Positions 25,148 through 33,986 of a stretch of DNA of 64,000 bases are shown one piece after another. The notes beneath the pieces were generated by a model. It was not told the origin of the DNA and made no database searches. It worked only from the letters and a program-made list of their open reading frames with translations. A program made the translations under genes and the position numbers. Each line of letters begins with the position of its first letter. Position 1 is the first letter of the stretch. Source of the DNA: Flavobacteriaceae bacterium GSB9 (GTDB taxonomy: Bacteria > Bacteroidota > Bacteroidia > Flavobacteriales > Flavobacteriaceae); the NCBI GenBank assembly GCA_022749295.1, contig CP062007.1:3191501-3255500 (forward strand). Reading direction: 5' to 3'.

Positions 25148-27598
25148 TTAATCGGAGATTCTATTTAGTTCATCATCTAAGGCACTATCGGCTTTTTTCT
25201 TGTTTTTTGCTTTTTGGTTTCCAAACTTATAGGTGGCACCCAACCCAAAGCGTTGGTTGTCATTTGTATAAACGCCATTTAAAATTAAACCACCGTAGTC
25301 TAAAAAATAGGGGTAATCGGTAGCTGTTCTAAAAATATCACTTCCTGTTATTCGTATTTGTAGCTTTTTTCCATAAAAGTCTTTTCGCAGTCCAAAATCG
25401 AATCTTTTGTTGCCTTCAATAAAAGCAGAACCTCTCCATACCCATTTGCTCCATTGATTGAAAGTAATATCGAATAAAATATTATGAGGAAGTTTAATAT
25501 TGTTTTGAATGCGGTAATCCCAAAAGGTGTTTTTTAAGTCAATGATATTATCTTCTACATTACCGTTATAAGTTTGATAAGCCAAATTGCCAAAAATAAG
25601 GATATCCCAAAATTTGACTGCTTTTATAGAATAACTCATTGATAATGCATAGTTATTGGATTTTTGCATGTTTCTGGGGATAATTTGAGTGTTATTGCCA
25701 TCTAGAACTTCTACTATTCTAGCAAAAAAGTCTTTGGTCTTACTGTAAGAAGTTGTTACAATAAGTTTACTTTTATAAGCATAAGATAGTTGATAATTCA
25801 TGATATAATTGGGCTTAAGGAATGGGTTTCCTTTCCACACCGTAAGTTGACTTGTGGGATTTTCAAAGGGATTTAAGTCTTGATAGTTAGGTCTTGTAAT
25901 TCTTCTTCCTATGTTTAAACTCAAGCTATTGTTTTTTTTGTCATCAAATGAAAGCCCCAAATTCGGAAAAAAATCGGTGTATGTTCTCTTAACATCTTTA
26001 TTATCAATATCAATGCTGCTTGTAAGCAGTCCCCTTGATTTAGTGTTTTCCATCCTTAAGCCTGTATTGAGAGCTATTTTGGTGCTTAGTTTAAAGTTTA
26101 GGTTGGCGTACACTGCTGTAACATTTTCGGTGTAATTAAAATCATTACTTTTATTGGGATCTAAAACAGGATTATCATTTTCAAAATTGTAGAAAGCAAA
26201 GCCATTCTTTGTAATGATATGGGCGTATTTCATTCCTGCAGATAAGGTTAGTTTTTTCCATTCTTTGTCGTAATCTATTTTGGCCGACCATAAATTAATG
26301 TCTGTATTGGCATCAAAAGACCTATCTGTGGTATTTTTTACAGTTGTGCCATCGGGCTCAAAATAGGTGTTTGGTTGAAATGTGTTTCTTTCGGTAGTAT
26401 AGTCACCTACACTTACATTGGAACTTAAAGTTGAAGCTTTCCCCGTTTTCCAAAGGTGATTTAAATTAAAAATATAATTATGAGATGTTCCGTCGAGAAG
26501 AGATTTTGAATTAAGAATTTCTATAAATTCTCTTGGAGAGTCCTGATAAATATCCGTATTACTATTTAGGGCATTGTCACTAAAATTAAAAATAGCTCTG
26601 CTACTAAAATTTAGGGTGTGATTTTCTGATACTGCTGCTTCTAGTCCAAACCCAATATTATAGCCATTTCTTATTTTGTTTTCTTTTGAGTCTAAAAGTA
26701 AAAGAGCATTATTTTGTTGTTTGTCATCGTCAAAAAACTCTACATTGTTATTATGTGATTGGGTTATATTAAAATTGGTTTTTATTTTTTCTCCTCCAAA
26801 ATTTAAAGACAAGTTGTTATTATACTTATACTCTATACCCTTTGTAAAATTAGAAGATACGTTGCCATTAAAACCCGTAGCTACGTTTTTTTTTAGGCGA
26901 ATGTTAATAATACCTCCGGTACCTTCGGCATCATATTTTGCTGGTGGATTTGAAATAATTTCTATTGAATCTATGACATCCGAGGTTAAACTCTGTAAAA
27001 AATTAGTTAGATCATTACCAGACAACCTTGATTGTATTCCGTTAAAATACACTTGTACATTATTTTTTCCCAATAGAGTAATGTTGTTATCTATGTCTAA
27101 GTTAATCCCTGGTGATATTTTTAGTAAATCTAAACCATTAGTGCCTGAAGCACTTGGGCTACTAGATACATTAAATACAAGTTTATCTGGCTTTACTTCT
27201 ACCAATGCTTTTTTGTGGGTAACAAGAACCTCGTCTAATGTATTGTTAGCCGTTTGTAAAATGATATCGGGAAGTGTTCTATTTTGAAAAGATTCTAATA
27301 TAAAAATATTTGATTGGTACGATTCAAATTCAATATGGCTTACAGATACAGAATATGTTCCGGGTTGAACATTTAAAAATCGGAAACTGCCGTCATCTTC
27401 ACTAATGCTACTTTTTACTAAAGTAGAATCATTTTGGAATAACATTACTGATGCATAAACTATTTCTTTATTGTTTTCGTCCAGTAATTTTCCGAAAATG
27501 TTTGCGTTTTTCGACGTGATTTGGCTTTGAGAGAATAAAAGCCCAGTAGTAAAAAAGAATATTGATAACTCCCAAAAGCTTCCTTTTTTTATTTTCAT
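25148..27598 (-). CDS. Outer-membrane beta-barrel receptor (TonB-dependent type)
   Basis: An 816-residue outer membrane protein of the group with a carboxypeptidase-regulatory-like N-terminal domain. The ATG at 27598 gives a signal peptide ending near LLFSQ; an upstream ATG (27622) is also open. Domains: CarboxypepD-like fold (about 35-115, FGKLLDENNKEIVYASV... SFRFLNVQPGTYSVSVSH), plug domain (about 130-230, with KISPGINLD and AEGTGGIINIRLKK), and a long barrel (about 240-800) with an NPF segment and an aromatic C-terminal region. No TonB, regulator or SusD-like gene is beside it, so the substrate is unknown. Confidence 0.85.
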   Translation of the reverse strand: MKIKKGSFWELSIFFFTTGLLFSQSQITSKNANIFGKLLDENNKEIVYASVMLFQNDSTLVKSSISEDDGSFRFLNVQPGTYSVSVSHIEFESYQSNIFILESFQNRTLPDIILQTANNTLDEVLVTHKKALVEVKPDKLVFNVSSSPSASGTNGLDLLKISPGINLDIDNNITLLGKNNVQVYFNGIQSRLSGNDLTNFLQSLTSDVIDSIEIISNPPAKYDAEGTGGIINIRLKKNVATGFNGNVSSNFTKGIEYKYNNNLSLNFGGEKIKTNFNITQSHNNNVEFFDDDKQQNNALLLLDSKENKIRNGYNIGFGLEAAVSENHTLNFSSRAIFNFSDNALNSNTDIYQDSPREFIEILNSKSLLDGTSHNYIFNLNHLWKTGKASTLSSNVSVGDYTTERNTFQPNTYFEPDGTTVKNTTDRSFDANTDINLWSAKIDYDKEWKKLTLSAGMKYAHIITKNGFAFYNFENDNPVLDPNKSNDFNYTENVTAVYANLNFKLSTKIALNTGLRMENTKSRGLLTSSIDIDNKDVKRTYTDFFPNLGLSFDDKKNNSLSLNIGRRITRPNYQDLNPFENPTSQLTVWKGNPFLKPNYIMNYQLSYAYKSKLIVTTSYSKTKDFFARIVEVLDGNNTQIIPRNMQKSNNYALSMSYSIKAVKFWDILIFGNLAYQTYNGNVEDNIIDLKNTFWDYRIQNNIKLPHNILFDITFNQWSKWVWRGSAFIEGNKRFDFGLRKDFYGKKLQIRITGSDIFRTATDYPYFLDYGGLILNGVYTNDNQRFGLGATYKFGNQKAKNKKKADSALDDELNRISD

Positions 27599-27796
27599 TA
27601 CAGAAGTATAATATGTTAACATTAAATTAAATAAGCTGCTATTATTTAATTAAGTATTGATTAATGTTAGGGAGACATATTTTATTTCTGTAATAAAGTT
27701 ACAAAAAATACTGATACAGTTGTTAGAAATTATTTTCACAACATATTAATGGGTGAATTACTTAATGATGTTTCTTAAGCGGAATTACAGAACAAC

Positions 27797-29242
27797 TTAA
27801 AATATTAATGGTAGGCATATTTTGAAAAGTAGTAGGAGTAAAAGTATCGAAATAAGGTTTAAAATGAAGCCCGCTTTAGCCATTTCGCTCACTTTAATGT
27901 AACCACTGGCAAAAACAATAGCGTTAGGCGGTGTGGCCATAGGCAACATAAAGGCACAACTACTTGCTATGGTTACAGGAATTAATAAATACAACATTGG
28001 AATATCTAAACCCAAAGCAATACCGGCAACAACGGGAACTAATACTGCGGTTAAGGCCACATTGCTCATCAGTTCGGTCATAAACAGCATTAAGACGATA
28101 AGTAATTATGCCATTACCAAAATGCTGATATTACTGTTGGAAATGATATTTGCCACAACATCAACTATACCGCTAGCCGACATACCTCTGGCCAAAGCTA
28201 AGCCACCACCAAAAAGAACTAAAATTCCCCAAGCCAATTTTTGTGTATCGTTCCATTTCAGGACAAAATCACCTTTAGACAAATTGAAAGGAACGGCAAA
28301 TAATGCTACGGCCCCTAGAACGCTTATAATGGTGTCAGAAAGCGCTAAACCAGGAATGAGCGTATTGATTGGGCTTCTAAATATCCATAGAAAAACAATA
28401 ACACTAAAAACGGTTAAAACATGTTTTTCCTTTTTGGAAGTTTTACCTAGTTTTTTTAGTTCTTCACCAATAAAGTCTTTTGAAGCATTAAACACTAAAC
28501 CCTTGCTAGGAAACATCCATTTTACCAAAACCAAATAAATGATACCAATTAAGAGTATGGAAAAAGGTAGCCCCAATACCATCCATTTTAAAAAGGAGAT
28601 TTCAATATTGTATTCATTTTCCAATAAGCCAATTAAAACAGAGTTGGGCGGAGTGCCAATTACTGTTGCTATGCCACCGGCATTGGCGGAGAACGCAATG
28701 CCCAACATAATGCTTAAAGCAAAATTCCTGTCCTTTTTTGTAAATCCGTCTGCATTGTTAATTAAAAGTTTAATAACCGACATGGCAATGGGCAGCATAA
28801 CCACTGTACTGGCCGTATTGCTAATCCACATGCTCATAAACCCCGTGGCTATCATAAACCCTAAAACAACTTTGTTAGGTGTAGTGCCCGTCCAATTTAT
28901 AATGTTCAAGGCTATGCGTTTGTGCAGATTAACTTTTTCTAAAGCTAGAGCCAGCACAAAGCCGCCAAAGAAAAGAAAAACAATGGGACTGCCATAATTT
29001 GCGCCAACGTTATCCATAGACATGACCCCAAAAAGAGGAAAAATCAATAACGGCAGCAAGGCCGTAACCGATATGGAAACAGCTTCAGTAACCCACCAAG
29101 AAACCATCCAAAGTGCAAGAGCGATTACCGTACTGGCTTTTTCTGAAATAATTTCTGGGGTAATATATTGAACTAATAAAAAAAGCAAAGGACCAACAAA
29201 AAGCCCAATTTTTTTAGATACGGGGTGTTTCTTCATTTCCAT
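27797..29242 (-). pseudogene. SLC13/DASS-type transporter split by an in-frame stop
   Basis: Two frames in the same register form one transporter of about 481 codons. The first (28106-29242) has scaffold helices and the first Na+/substrate hairpin motif (WISNTASTVVMLPIA); the second (27797-28090) has the second one (SNVALTAVLVPVV) and MATPPNAIVFASG. They are separated only by TAA at 28106-28108 and five sense codons. The truncated first part lacks the second half of the binding site and cannot form a normal SLC13 carrier (dicarboxylate or sulfate/Na+ symport in relatives). Real nonsense mutation, recoding or sequencing error are all possible. Confidence 0.85.
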
Positions 29243-29324
29243 GAAACGCTCAGGATTATTGCTTTTTAAACGGTTTTTAAATTAATGATTTAATTTAAGA
29301 TGTCATCACCTCAGTAAGATTTTA

Positions 29325-29332
29325 TATTTTTG
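29325..29332 (+). promoter_or_regulatory. -7 element close to the start of the apbE-linked gene
   Basis: TATTTTTG ends only 4 nt before the ATG at 29337, implying a leaderless or almost leaderless mRNA. No clear TTG at the -33 position. Confidence 0.4.
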
Positions 29333-29336
29333 TCTT

Positions 29337-29714
29337 ATGGGCAGACCACTTACCGAACAAGAATTACATAATCTAGCCATGAATCACGTGGGCAAGGATT
29401 TAGAGCAACGTGGTTTTGAGTTTATAGCCGTTAACAGTAAGCTAAAAAAACACCCGCAGTTTGTTTGCATTGATAAAAACCAGCAATATTACTTTGTAAT
29501 TGTAAGGGCGGTTATATTGCCAGATAATCCGAACAATTACGATGTGGTTTGGATGGAAACCTTTAAAAAGCATGCCAGGGAAAAAGATGCTAAAGTACTT
29601 TATGCCGGTGTTGGTATTGGTAGTTTACAGGGAGACAAAGAACCTATTTATTTGAATGAAGAGTACCTTATGGAATATAACGGCATTCAGGTGGTTGAAA
29701 CCAATTTAAATTAG
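29337..29714 (+). CDS. Small conserved protein encoded directly before apbE
   Basis: A 125-residue cytoplasmic protein without recognised catalytic motif. N-terminal helix (LTEQELHNLAMNHVGKDLE), then alternating beta/alpha: FEFIAVNSKLKKHPQFVCI, YYFVIVRAV, KVLYAGVGIGS, IYLNEEYLMEYNGI. The arrangement recalls small nuclease-like or restriction-endonuclease-like alpha/beta folds but lacks a clear PD-(D/E)xK site. Its stop abuts the apbE start (29714/29715), so it is co-transcribed with apbE and may be linked to Nqr maturation. Confidence 0.65.
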   Translation: MGRPLTEQELHNLAMNHVGKDLEQRGFEFIAVNSKLKKHPQFVCIDKNQQYYFVIVRAVILPDNPNNYDVVWMETFKKHAREKDAKVLYAGVGIGSLQGDKEPIYLNEEYLMEYNGIQVVETNLN

Positions 29715-30686
29715 ATGAAAAAAATATTCGTCGTTTCTGTCGTTTTACTACTACTTTCATGTAAAAAGGAAATTAAAAATACCAAAATAGTAGGACCTGT
29801 TTTTGGCACGTCGTATTCCGTTATTTACGATTCTGAAACCAATTTTCAAAAGCAGTTTGACAGTTTGTTTTATGCTGTAAACCAGTCGATGTCCACTTAT
29901 ATCGAAGAATCTGATATTTCAAAATTAAACCGAAATGAGGCTGTTGCGGTTGATGCCCATTTTATTAAAGTTTTTGAAGCTTCAAAAGAAATATTTAAGA
30001 CCACCGAAGGTGCTTTCGATCCCACCATCGGAGCTGTGGTGAACGCATGGGATTTTGGCCCCAAAGGGAAAATCGCTAACCTTGACAGCTTAAAAATAGA
30101 TAGCTTAATGGTATATGTGGGTTTTGATAAAGTGACATTAAAAAACCATCATATTGCTAAGCCAAACGGGACATTTATAGATTTTAATGCCATTGCAAAA
30201 GGTTACGGTGTCGATGTAATTGCCGAATTTTTAGAAGGTCAAAACATAAACAACTATTTGGTTGAAATAGGCGGTGAAATTAGGGCGGGAGGCATAAACG
30301 CAGAGAAAAATGTCCCATGGAAATTAGGGGTAGAGCAACCCCATTTTGATGGTACACAATCTATTTTAAAAGTCATCACTTTAAAGGATGCGGCCATGGC
30401 CACTTCAGGCACATATCGAAAGTTTAAAGTTGATGAAAACGGTAATCGCTACGCTCATATTATCGATACCAAAACGGGTTACCCGAGCAAAACCAATTTA
30501 TTGAGCATTTCGGTTATAGCCGATAATTGCATGACTGCCGATGCCTATGCAACCGCTTTTAAAGCCATGGGTATTGAAAGCGTAAAAACCTTTTTAAAAA
30601 TGCATCCCGAGCTAAAAGTGTTTTTAATTTTTGAAAACGAAAAAGGAGCGTTTGAAACTTTGTCACTAAACGGATTTCCAGAGTAA
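29715..30686 (+). CDS. apbE: FAD:protein FMN transferase ApbE
   Basis: Mg2+-dependent transferase that attaches FMN from FAD to threonine residues of NqrB and NqrC. 323 residues; a lipoprotein signal ends at LLLLSC (Cys16), so it acts on the outer face of the inner membrane. Landmarks: GTSYSVIYDS, FDFNAIAKGYGVDVI-type segment, EIGGEIRAGG, HIIDTKTGYPS and DNCMTADAYATAF with the metal-binding Asp/Thr. Encoded about 6 kb from nqrF with the 125-residue gene immediately upstream. Confidence 0.95.
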   Translation: MKKIFVVSVVLLLLSCKKEIKNTKIVGPVFGTSYSVIYDSETNFQKQFDSLFYAVNQSMSTYIEESDISKLNRNEAVAVDAHFIKVFEASKEIFKTTEGAFDPTIGAVVNAWDFGPKGKIANLDSLKIDSLMVYVGFDKVTLKNHHIAKPNGTFIDFNAIAKGYGVDVIAEFLEGQNINNYLVEIGGEIRAGGINAEKNVPWKLGVEQPHFDGTQSILKVITLKDAAMATSGTYRKFKVDENGNRYAHIIDTKTGYPSKTNLLSISVIADNCMTADAYATAFKAMGIESVKTFLKMHPELKVFLIFENEKGAFETLSLNGFPE

Positions 30687-30691
30687 AAGTT

Positions 30692-31059
30692 TTAAATAGC
30701 TTTGAAAATTATTAAAGCCCAACCCAAGACAAAAAACAAACCGCCAATGGGTGTATGGGGCCGAGAATATTTATTTTTTTGCCTTTGGCATCACTCAAAA
30801 CAAGTCCGTAAATACTAAACGAAAACAAGATAATTCCTAAGGTGAAACACCAATACATACCTGTGGATGAAAATTCTGGGTTAAAGCCAAGTATGAGCAA
30901 CACTAAAGCGTGGTACATTTGGTGTTTTACACCTGTTTCAAAGCTTTTTTGTTGACCTTCTAATAATATGCTTTTTAGGGCATGAGCACCAAAAGCCCCA
31001 ATTATAATGGCGAGCATGCCAAAAAAAGCCCCAGTAACGATAAAAATTTGTTGTGCCAT
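30692..31059 (-). pseudogene. DUF423 membrane protein with a C-terminal frameshift
   Basis: The N-terminal 102 codons read as a DUF423 (YwdK-like) small membrane protein: GAFFGMLAIIIGAFGAHALK, KHQMYHALVLL and a NILGPI segment. After GPI the annotated frame gives HPLAVCFLSWVGL and stops at 30712. Shifting by one base near 30754 restores TPIGGLFFVLGWALIIFKAI and a stop at 30692, the expected final helix. A single missing base (ATA-ACA read as ATACA) explains it. As it stands the last helix is lost. It converges on apbE with 5 nt between stops. Confidence 0.8.
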
Positions 31060-31069
31060 TTTAACAATT

Positions 31070-31834
31070 TTATTTATAAACCACAGGAATAATTTCGCCT
31101 TTTGCCAAGCAGTATTTTTCTATCGCTTCCGCGGAAAGTTTGGACGTATAATCAACCTCTTCAACCCTAAATCCAATAGAACGTAACTTGTCGAAATAAT
31201 CGCGGCCGTAAACCCGAACATGGTCGTATTGACCAAAAATTTTGGCGCGTTCTTTTTTGTCGGTAATACTGTCGTCTTCAAAAGTTTTTTTCCTGTTCAA
31301 ATCCTGCGGAATTTGGAATATACCCATACCTCCAGATTTCAAGACGCGATAAAGTTCCTGCATTGCTTTGGTGTCGTTTGGGATATGCTCTAAAACATGA
31401 TTGCACAAAATAACATCAAATTCATTATCAGTAAAAGGTAGGTGGCAAATATCCGCTTTTACGTCGGCCAATGGCGAATTTAGGTCGGTTGTTACGTAGT
31501 CCAAATTTGGCATGTTCTTGAAGCGCTTATAGAAAGCTTGCTCTGGAGCAAAGTGAAGTACTTTTTTGCTGTCCGAAAAAAAATCAGTTTCATTTTTCAG
31601 AAACAGCCATAAAAGTCGGTGCCGCTCTAAACTTAACGTAGAAGGTGAGAGTACATTGTTTCGTTGGGTGCCGTATCCGTAAGGTAAAAATGTTTTAAAA
31701 CGCTTGCCGTCAATGGGGTCGGTATATTTTTTCCCTTTTAAAAAGAAAGCTAAAATGGGGCGAACAAAATAACTTAGCCGGATTAACAAAGGTCTAGGAA
31801 CAAGATTTAGAATTATTTTAAAGACTTTTTTCAA
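31070..31834 (-). CDS. Class I SAM-dependent methyltransferase
   Basis: A 254-residue enzyme of the methyltransferase-11 type. Motif I is atypical (VLHFAPEQAFYKRF), motif post-I is VTTDLNSPLADVKADICHLPF, and DVILCNHVLEHIPND with LKSGGMGIFQIP are the usual motif II/III. The first 35 residues are hydrophobic/basic (RPLLIRLSYFVRPILAFFLKGK), perhaps a membrane association. Substrate unknown. Possibly co-transcribed with the DUF3050 gene 6 bp upstream. Confidence 0.85.
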   Translation of the reverse strand: MKKVFKIILNLVPRPLLIRLSYFVRPILAFFLKGKKYTDPIDGKRFKTFLPYGYGTQRNNVLSPSTLSLERHRLLWLFLKNETDFFSDSKKVLHFAPEQAFYKRFKNMPNLDYVTTDLNSPLADVKADICHLPFTDNEFDVILCNHVLEHIPNDTKAMQELYRVLKSGGMGIFQIPQDLNRKKTFEDDSITDKKERAKIFGQYDHVRVYGRDYFDKLRSIGFRVEEVDYTSKLSAEAIEKYCLAKGEIIPVVYK

Positions 31835-31840
31835 ACGTAT

Positions 31841-32626
31841 TCAGTTGGCCGTAACCATTTTGTTCTGTTCTATTAATTTTAAAATACCATCCCAAAGGGC
31901 AATTCTTTGTTTCAGGGCAAACTTGGCTATATTAATGGTTTCCTTCCATTTTAGATTATCGTCTCCACAAAGTTCTTCTATCATTTTTAAAGACAAAGGT
32001 CCGTGTTCGTCACCATCCAATTCAATATGCCTATTAAGGTAATAAGAAAGTTTGTCGTACGTGTTGCTTTCGGTTTTAGATTGGTTGATGATTTGGAAAA
32101 ACATTTCAGGTATAACATCTTCCCGTCCAAAAGTAAAAGCCGAGGCTATGATATGGGGCTTACCAGTATTTATAACATCGAATGTAAATTTAATAAAATC
32201 TGATGTTTCGGTATTTAATATAGCTTCTGATGTTGTTTGGTGCAGCGATGTGCCATTTTTTAGCAAGCCAATAAAGTTGATAACCTGTTCTGTGCTGGCC
32301 CCGATTTGGTCCATAGCATCCAAATACATTTCAAAATGACTCTTGGGTTCGCCAAGTTCGTTCACGTCGCTTTCTTCTCCTAAAACAATCTCATTAATAA
32401 AACGTGCTGTTGATGGATTTGAAACAGGTGTCCAAGGAATAGAAGTGTTTGTAAGTTGATTTTGTAATGCTTTTAAAAGCGACATAAAATCCCAAACGGC
32501 AAAAACATGTTGCTCCATGAAAATTTTAACATCATCAATCGACTGAAGGTTTTTATAAAGATTGTGTTTGTTTAGTTGTGCCCTTAAAGGCGCTAATTCC
32601 TGCTCAATTAACTTGAGTTGATTCAT
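31841..32626 (-). CDS. DUF3050 (haem-oxygenase-like fold) protein
   Basis: A 261-residue helical protein. The start region (IEQELAPLRAQLNKHNLY, then FMEQHVFAVWDFMSLLKALQ) and the later HIELDGDEHGPLSLKMIEELC match the DUF3050 family, which has a TenA/haem-oxygenase-like helical fold. Conserved His and Glu residues in FMEQHVFAVWDF, and in LNRHIELDGDEHG, could form a di-metal site as in other members of this fold, an inference. It lies 5 bp from map upstream and 6 bp from the methyltransferase downstream. Confidence 0.8.
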   Translation of the reverse strand: MNQLKLIEQELAPLRAQLNKHNLYKNLQSIDDVKIFMEQHVFAVWDFMSLLKALQNQLTNTSIPWTPVSNPSTARFINEIVLGEESDVNELGEPKSHFEMYLDAMDQIGASTEQVINFIGLLKNGTSLHQTTSEAILNTETSDFIKFTFDVINTGKPHIIASAFTFGREDVIPEMFFQIINQSKTESNTYDKLSYYLNRHIELDGDEHGPLSLKMIEELCGDDNLKWKETINIAKFALKQRIALWDGILKLIEQNKMVTAN

Positions 32627-32631
32627 ATATT

Positions 32632-33450
32632 TTATAAAACTAAGGCATGTTGTCTAAACTCGTCTTCTTCGTTGCTTTCAATACCTAAGGCCTCGTATAT
32701 GTAAGCAAAGGTTGAAAGCAATTCGGGTTTGCCATCAATAAGAGCCACGTCGTGTTCAAAATGAGCTGATGGTTTTCCGTCGCGTGTAGTGATGGTCCAA
32801 CCATCGTTATGTTGCTTGATGCGCTGTGTGCCCATATTAATCATAGGTTCAATAGCCACAACCATGCCTTCAATAAATTTTTTGCCTCGGCCCCGTTTTC
32901 CGTAGTTGGGCATTTCTGGGTCTTCGTGCATGGTGCTACCAAGTCCGTGCCCAACCAACTCACGAACCACTCCGTAACCATGGTCTTCACAGTATTTTTG
33001 AATGGCATAGCCCACATCACCCACTCGGTTATTGGCTTTAAATTCCTTAATGCCTATGTATAGAGATTCTTTGGTTACTTGTAAAAGTTTTTCGGTTTCT
33101 GGAGCAATCTCGCCAACAGCGAATGTATAGGCATGGTCACCGTAAAAGCCATTTTTTAAGGCACCGCAATCAATAGAAATAATATCGCCTTCAACTAAAG
33201 GGTCGTTGTTTGGTATACCATGTACGACTTGCGAATTGGGACTCATACAAAGGGTGTTTGGGAAATCATATAACCCCAAGAACCCAGGGATAGCACCATG
33301 GTCTCTTATGCAGGTTTCTGCGATTTTGTCGAGTTCTAAAGTAGTAACCCCTGGTTTTATTTCTTTGGCCAATTCGCCCAAGGTTTTTGAAACAATTAAT
33401 GCACTTTCGCGCATCAATTCGATTTCTTCTCTGGTTTTTACAATAATCAT
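32632..33450 (-). CDS. map: Type I methionine aminopeptidase
   Basis: Removes initiator methionine from nascent proteins. The ATG at 33450 (MIIVKTREEIELMRESA) gives the family start; another ATG 9 nt upstream is possible. The pita-bread fold ligands are visible: Asp in ISIDCGALKNGFYGD (two Asp), His in LVGHGLGSTMHEDP, Glu in VVAIEPMIN and Glu in SAHFEHDVAL. The C-terminus extends about 15-20 residues past the usual end (YIYEALGIESNEEDEFRQ). A TATCTTTG -7 element lies at 33471-33478 on the minus strand. Confidence 0.95.
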   Translation of the reverse strand: MIIVKTREEIELMRESALIVSKTLGELAKEIKPGVTTLELDKIAETCIRDHGAIPGFLGLYDFPNTLCMSPNSQVVHGIPNNDPLVEGDIISIDCGALKNGFYGDHAYTFAVGEIAPETEKLLQVTKESLYIGIKEFKANNRVGDVGYAIQKYCEDHGYGVVRELVGHGLGSTMHEDPEMPNYGKRGRGKKFIEGMVVAIEPMINMGTQRIKQHNDGWTITTRDGKPSAHFEHDVALIDGKPELLSTFAYIYEALGIESNEEDEFRQHALVL

Positions 33451-33524
33451 AACTATCAATTAACAGGATGCAAAGATACTTAAAATATAAGCGTCTTTTG
33501 TCTTGAAATAATTTGGACATTAAA

Positions 33525-33932
33525 TCAACTAAAAAGCCCGAAAAACCCTTTCTTTTTTTCTTTCAACGGTTGTGCCGAACCATCTGTTAGCATATGGTAA
33601 ATTTCGCCCCAGCCTGGAAAACCACCAATGTTCCGGTCGTCAATAAATAAATCGGCATGGATTTTTCTGCTTACATCATCGGTGAACTCCTCTTCGGGAA
33701 AGCTTTTGTTAACCGCGTAAAACTCTATGTCGTTATTTTTGCAAAACTCTACTGCTTCATCCAACTTTTCACCACATCTGTATGTCCATAAAATGAGCCT
33801 ATGACCGTCTTCCTGAAGCTTTTTTAAGGTTTCAAAAGCGAACAACATTGGTTTTCCAATTTTGGGATAGGCGTCTTCAACTATGGTACCGTCAAAATCA
33901 ACAGCAATAATGAGGGTGTCGTTAAAATTCAT
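33525..33932 (-). CDS. Small HAD-type phosphatase (BT0820-like)
   Basis: A 135-residue capless HAD-fold protein. Motif I VDFDGTIVED carries the nucleophile Asp and acid Asp; motif II is ILWTYR; motif IV is DLFIDDRNIGG. This matches the small Bacteroidota HAD group typified by B. thetaiotaomicron BT0820. The last residues (KEKKKGFFGLFS) are basic/aromatic. Substrate unknown. Its promoter lies in the end of gpmI. Confidence 0.85.
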   Translation of the reverse strand: MNFNDTLIIAVDFDGTIVEDAYPKIGKPMLFAFETLKKLQEDGHRLILWTYRCGEKLDEAVEFCKNNDIEFYAVNKSFPEEEFTDDVSRKIHADLFIDDRNIGGFPGWGEIYHMLTDGSAQPLKEKKKGFFGLFS

Positions 33933-33957
33933 TTGGATTTAAGGCGTTACATTTTTG

Positions 33958-33986
33958 CAAAGTTACATTTTTTAAATTTATACCAA
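33958..33986 (-). promoter_or_regulatory. Promoter of the HAD phosphatase gene
   Basis: On the minus strand, TTG (33984-33986), 18-nt spacer, TAACTTTG (33958-33965). It overlaps the gpmI stop codon, giving the phosphatase its own promoter. Confidence 0.55.

Noticed and set aside
25148-29242. Polysaccharide utilisation locus
   Set aside because: The TonB-type receptor has no SusD-like partner, glycoside hydrolase or regulator nearby, and the adjacent SLC13 gene is broken.
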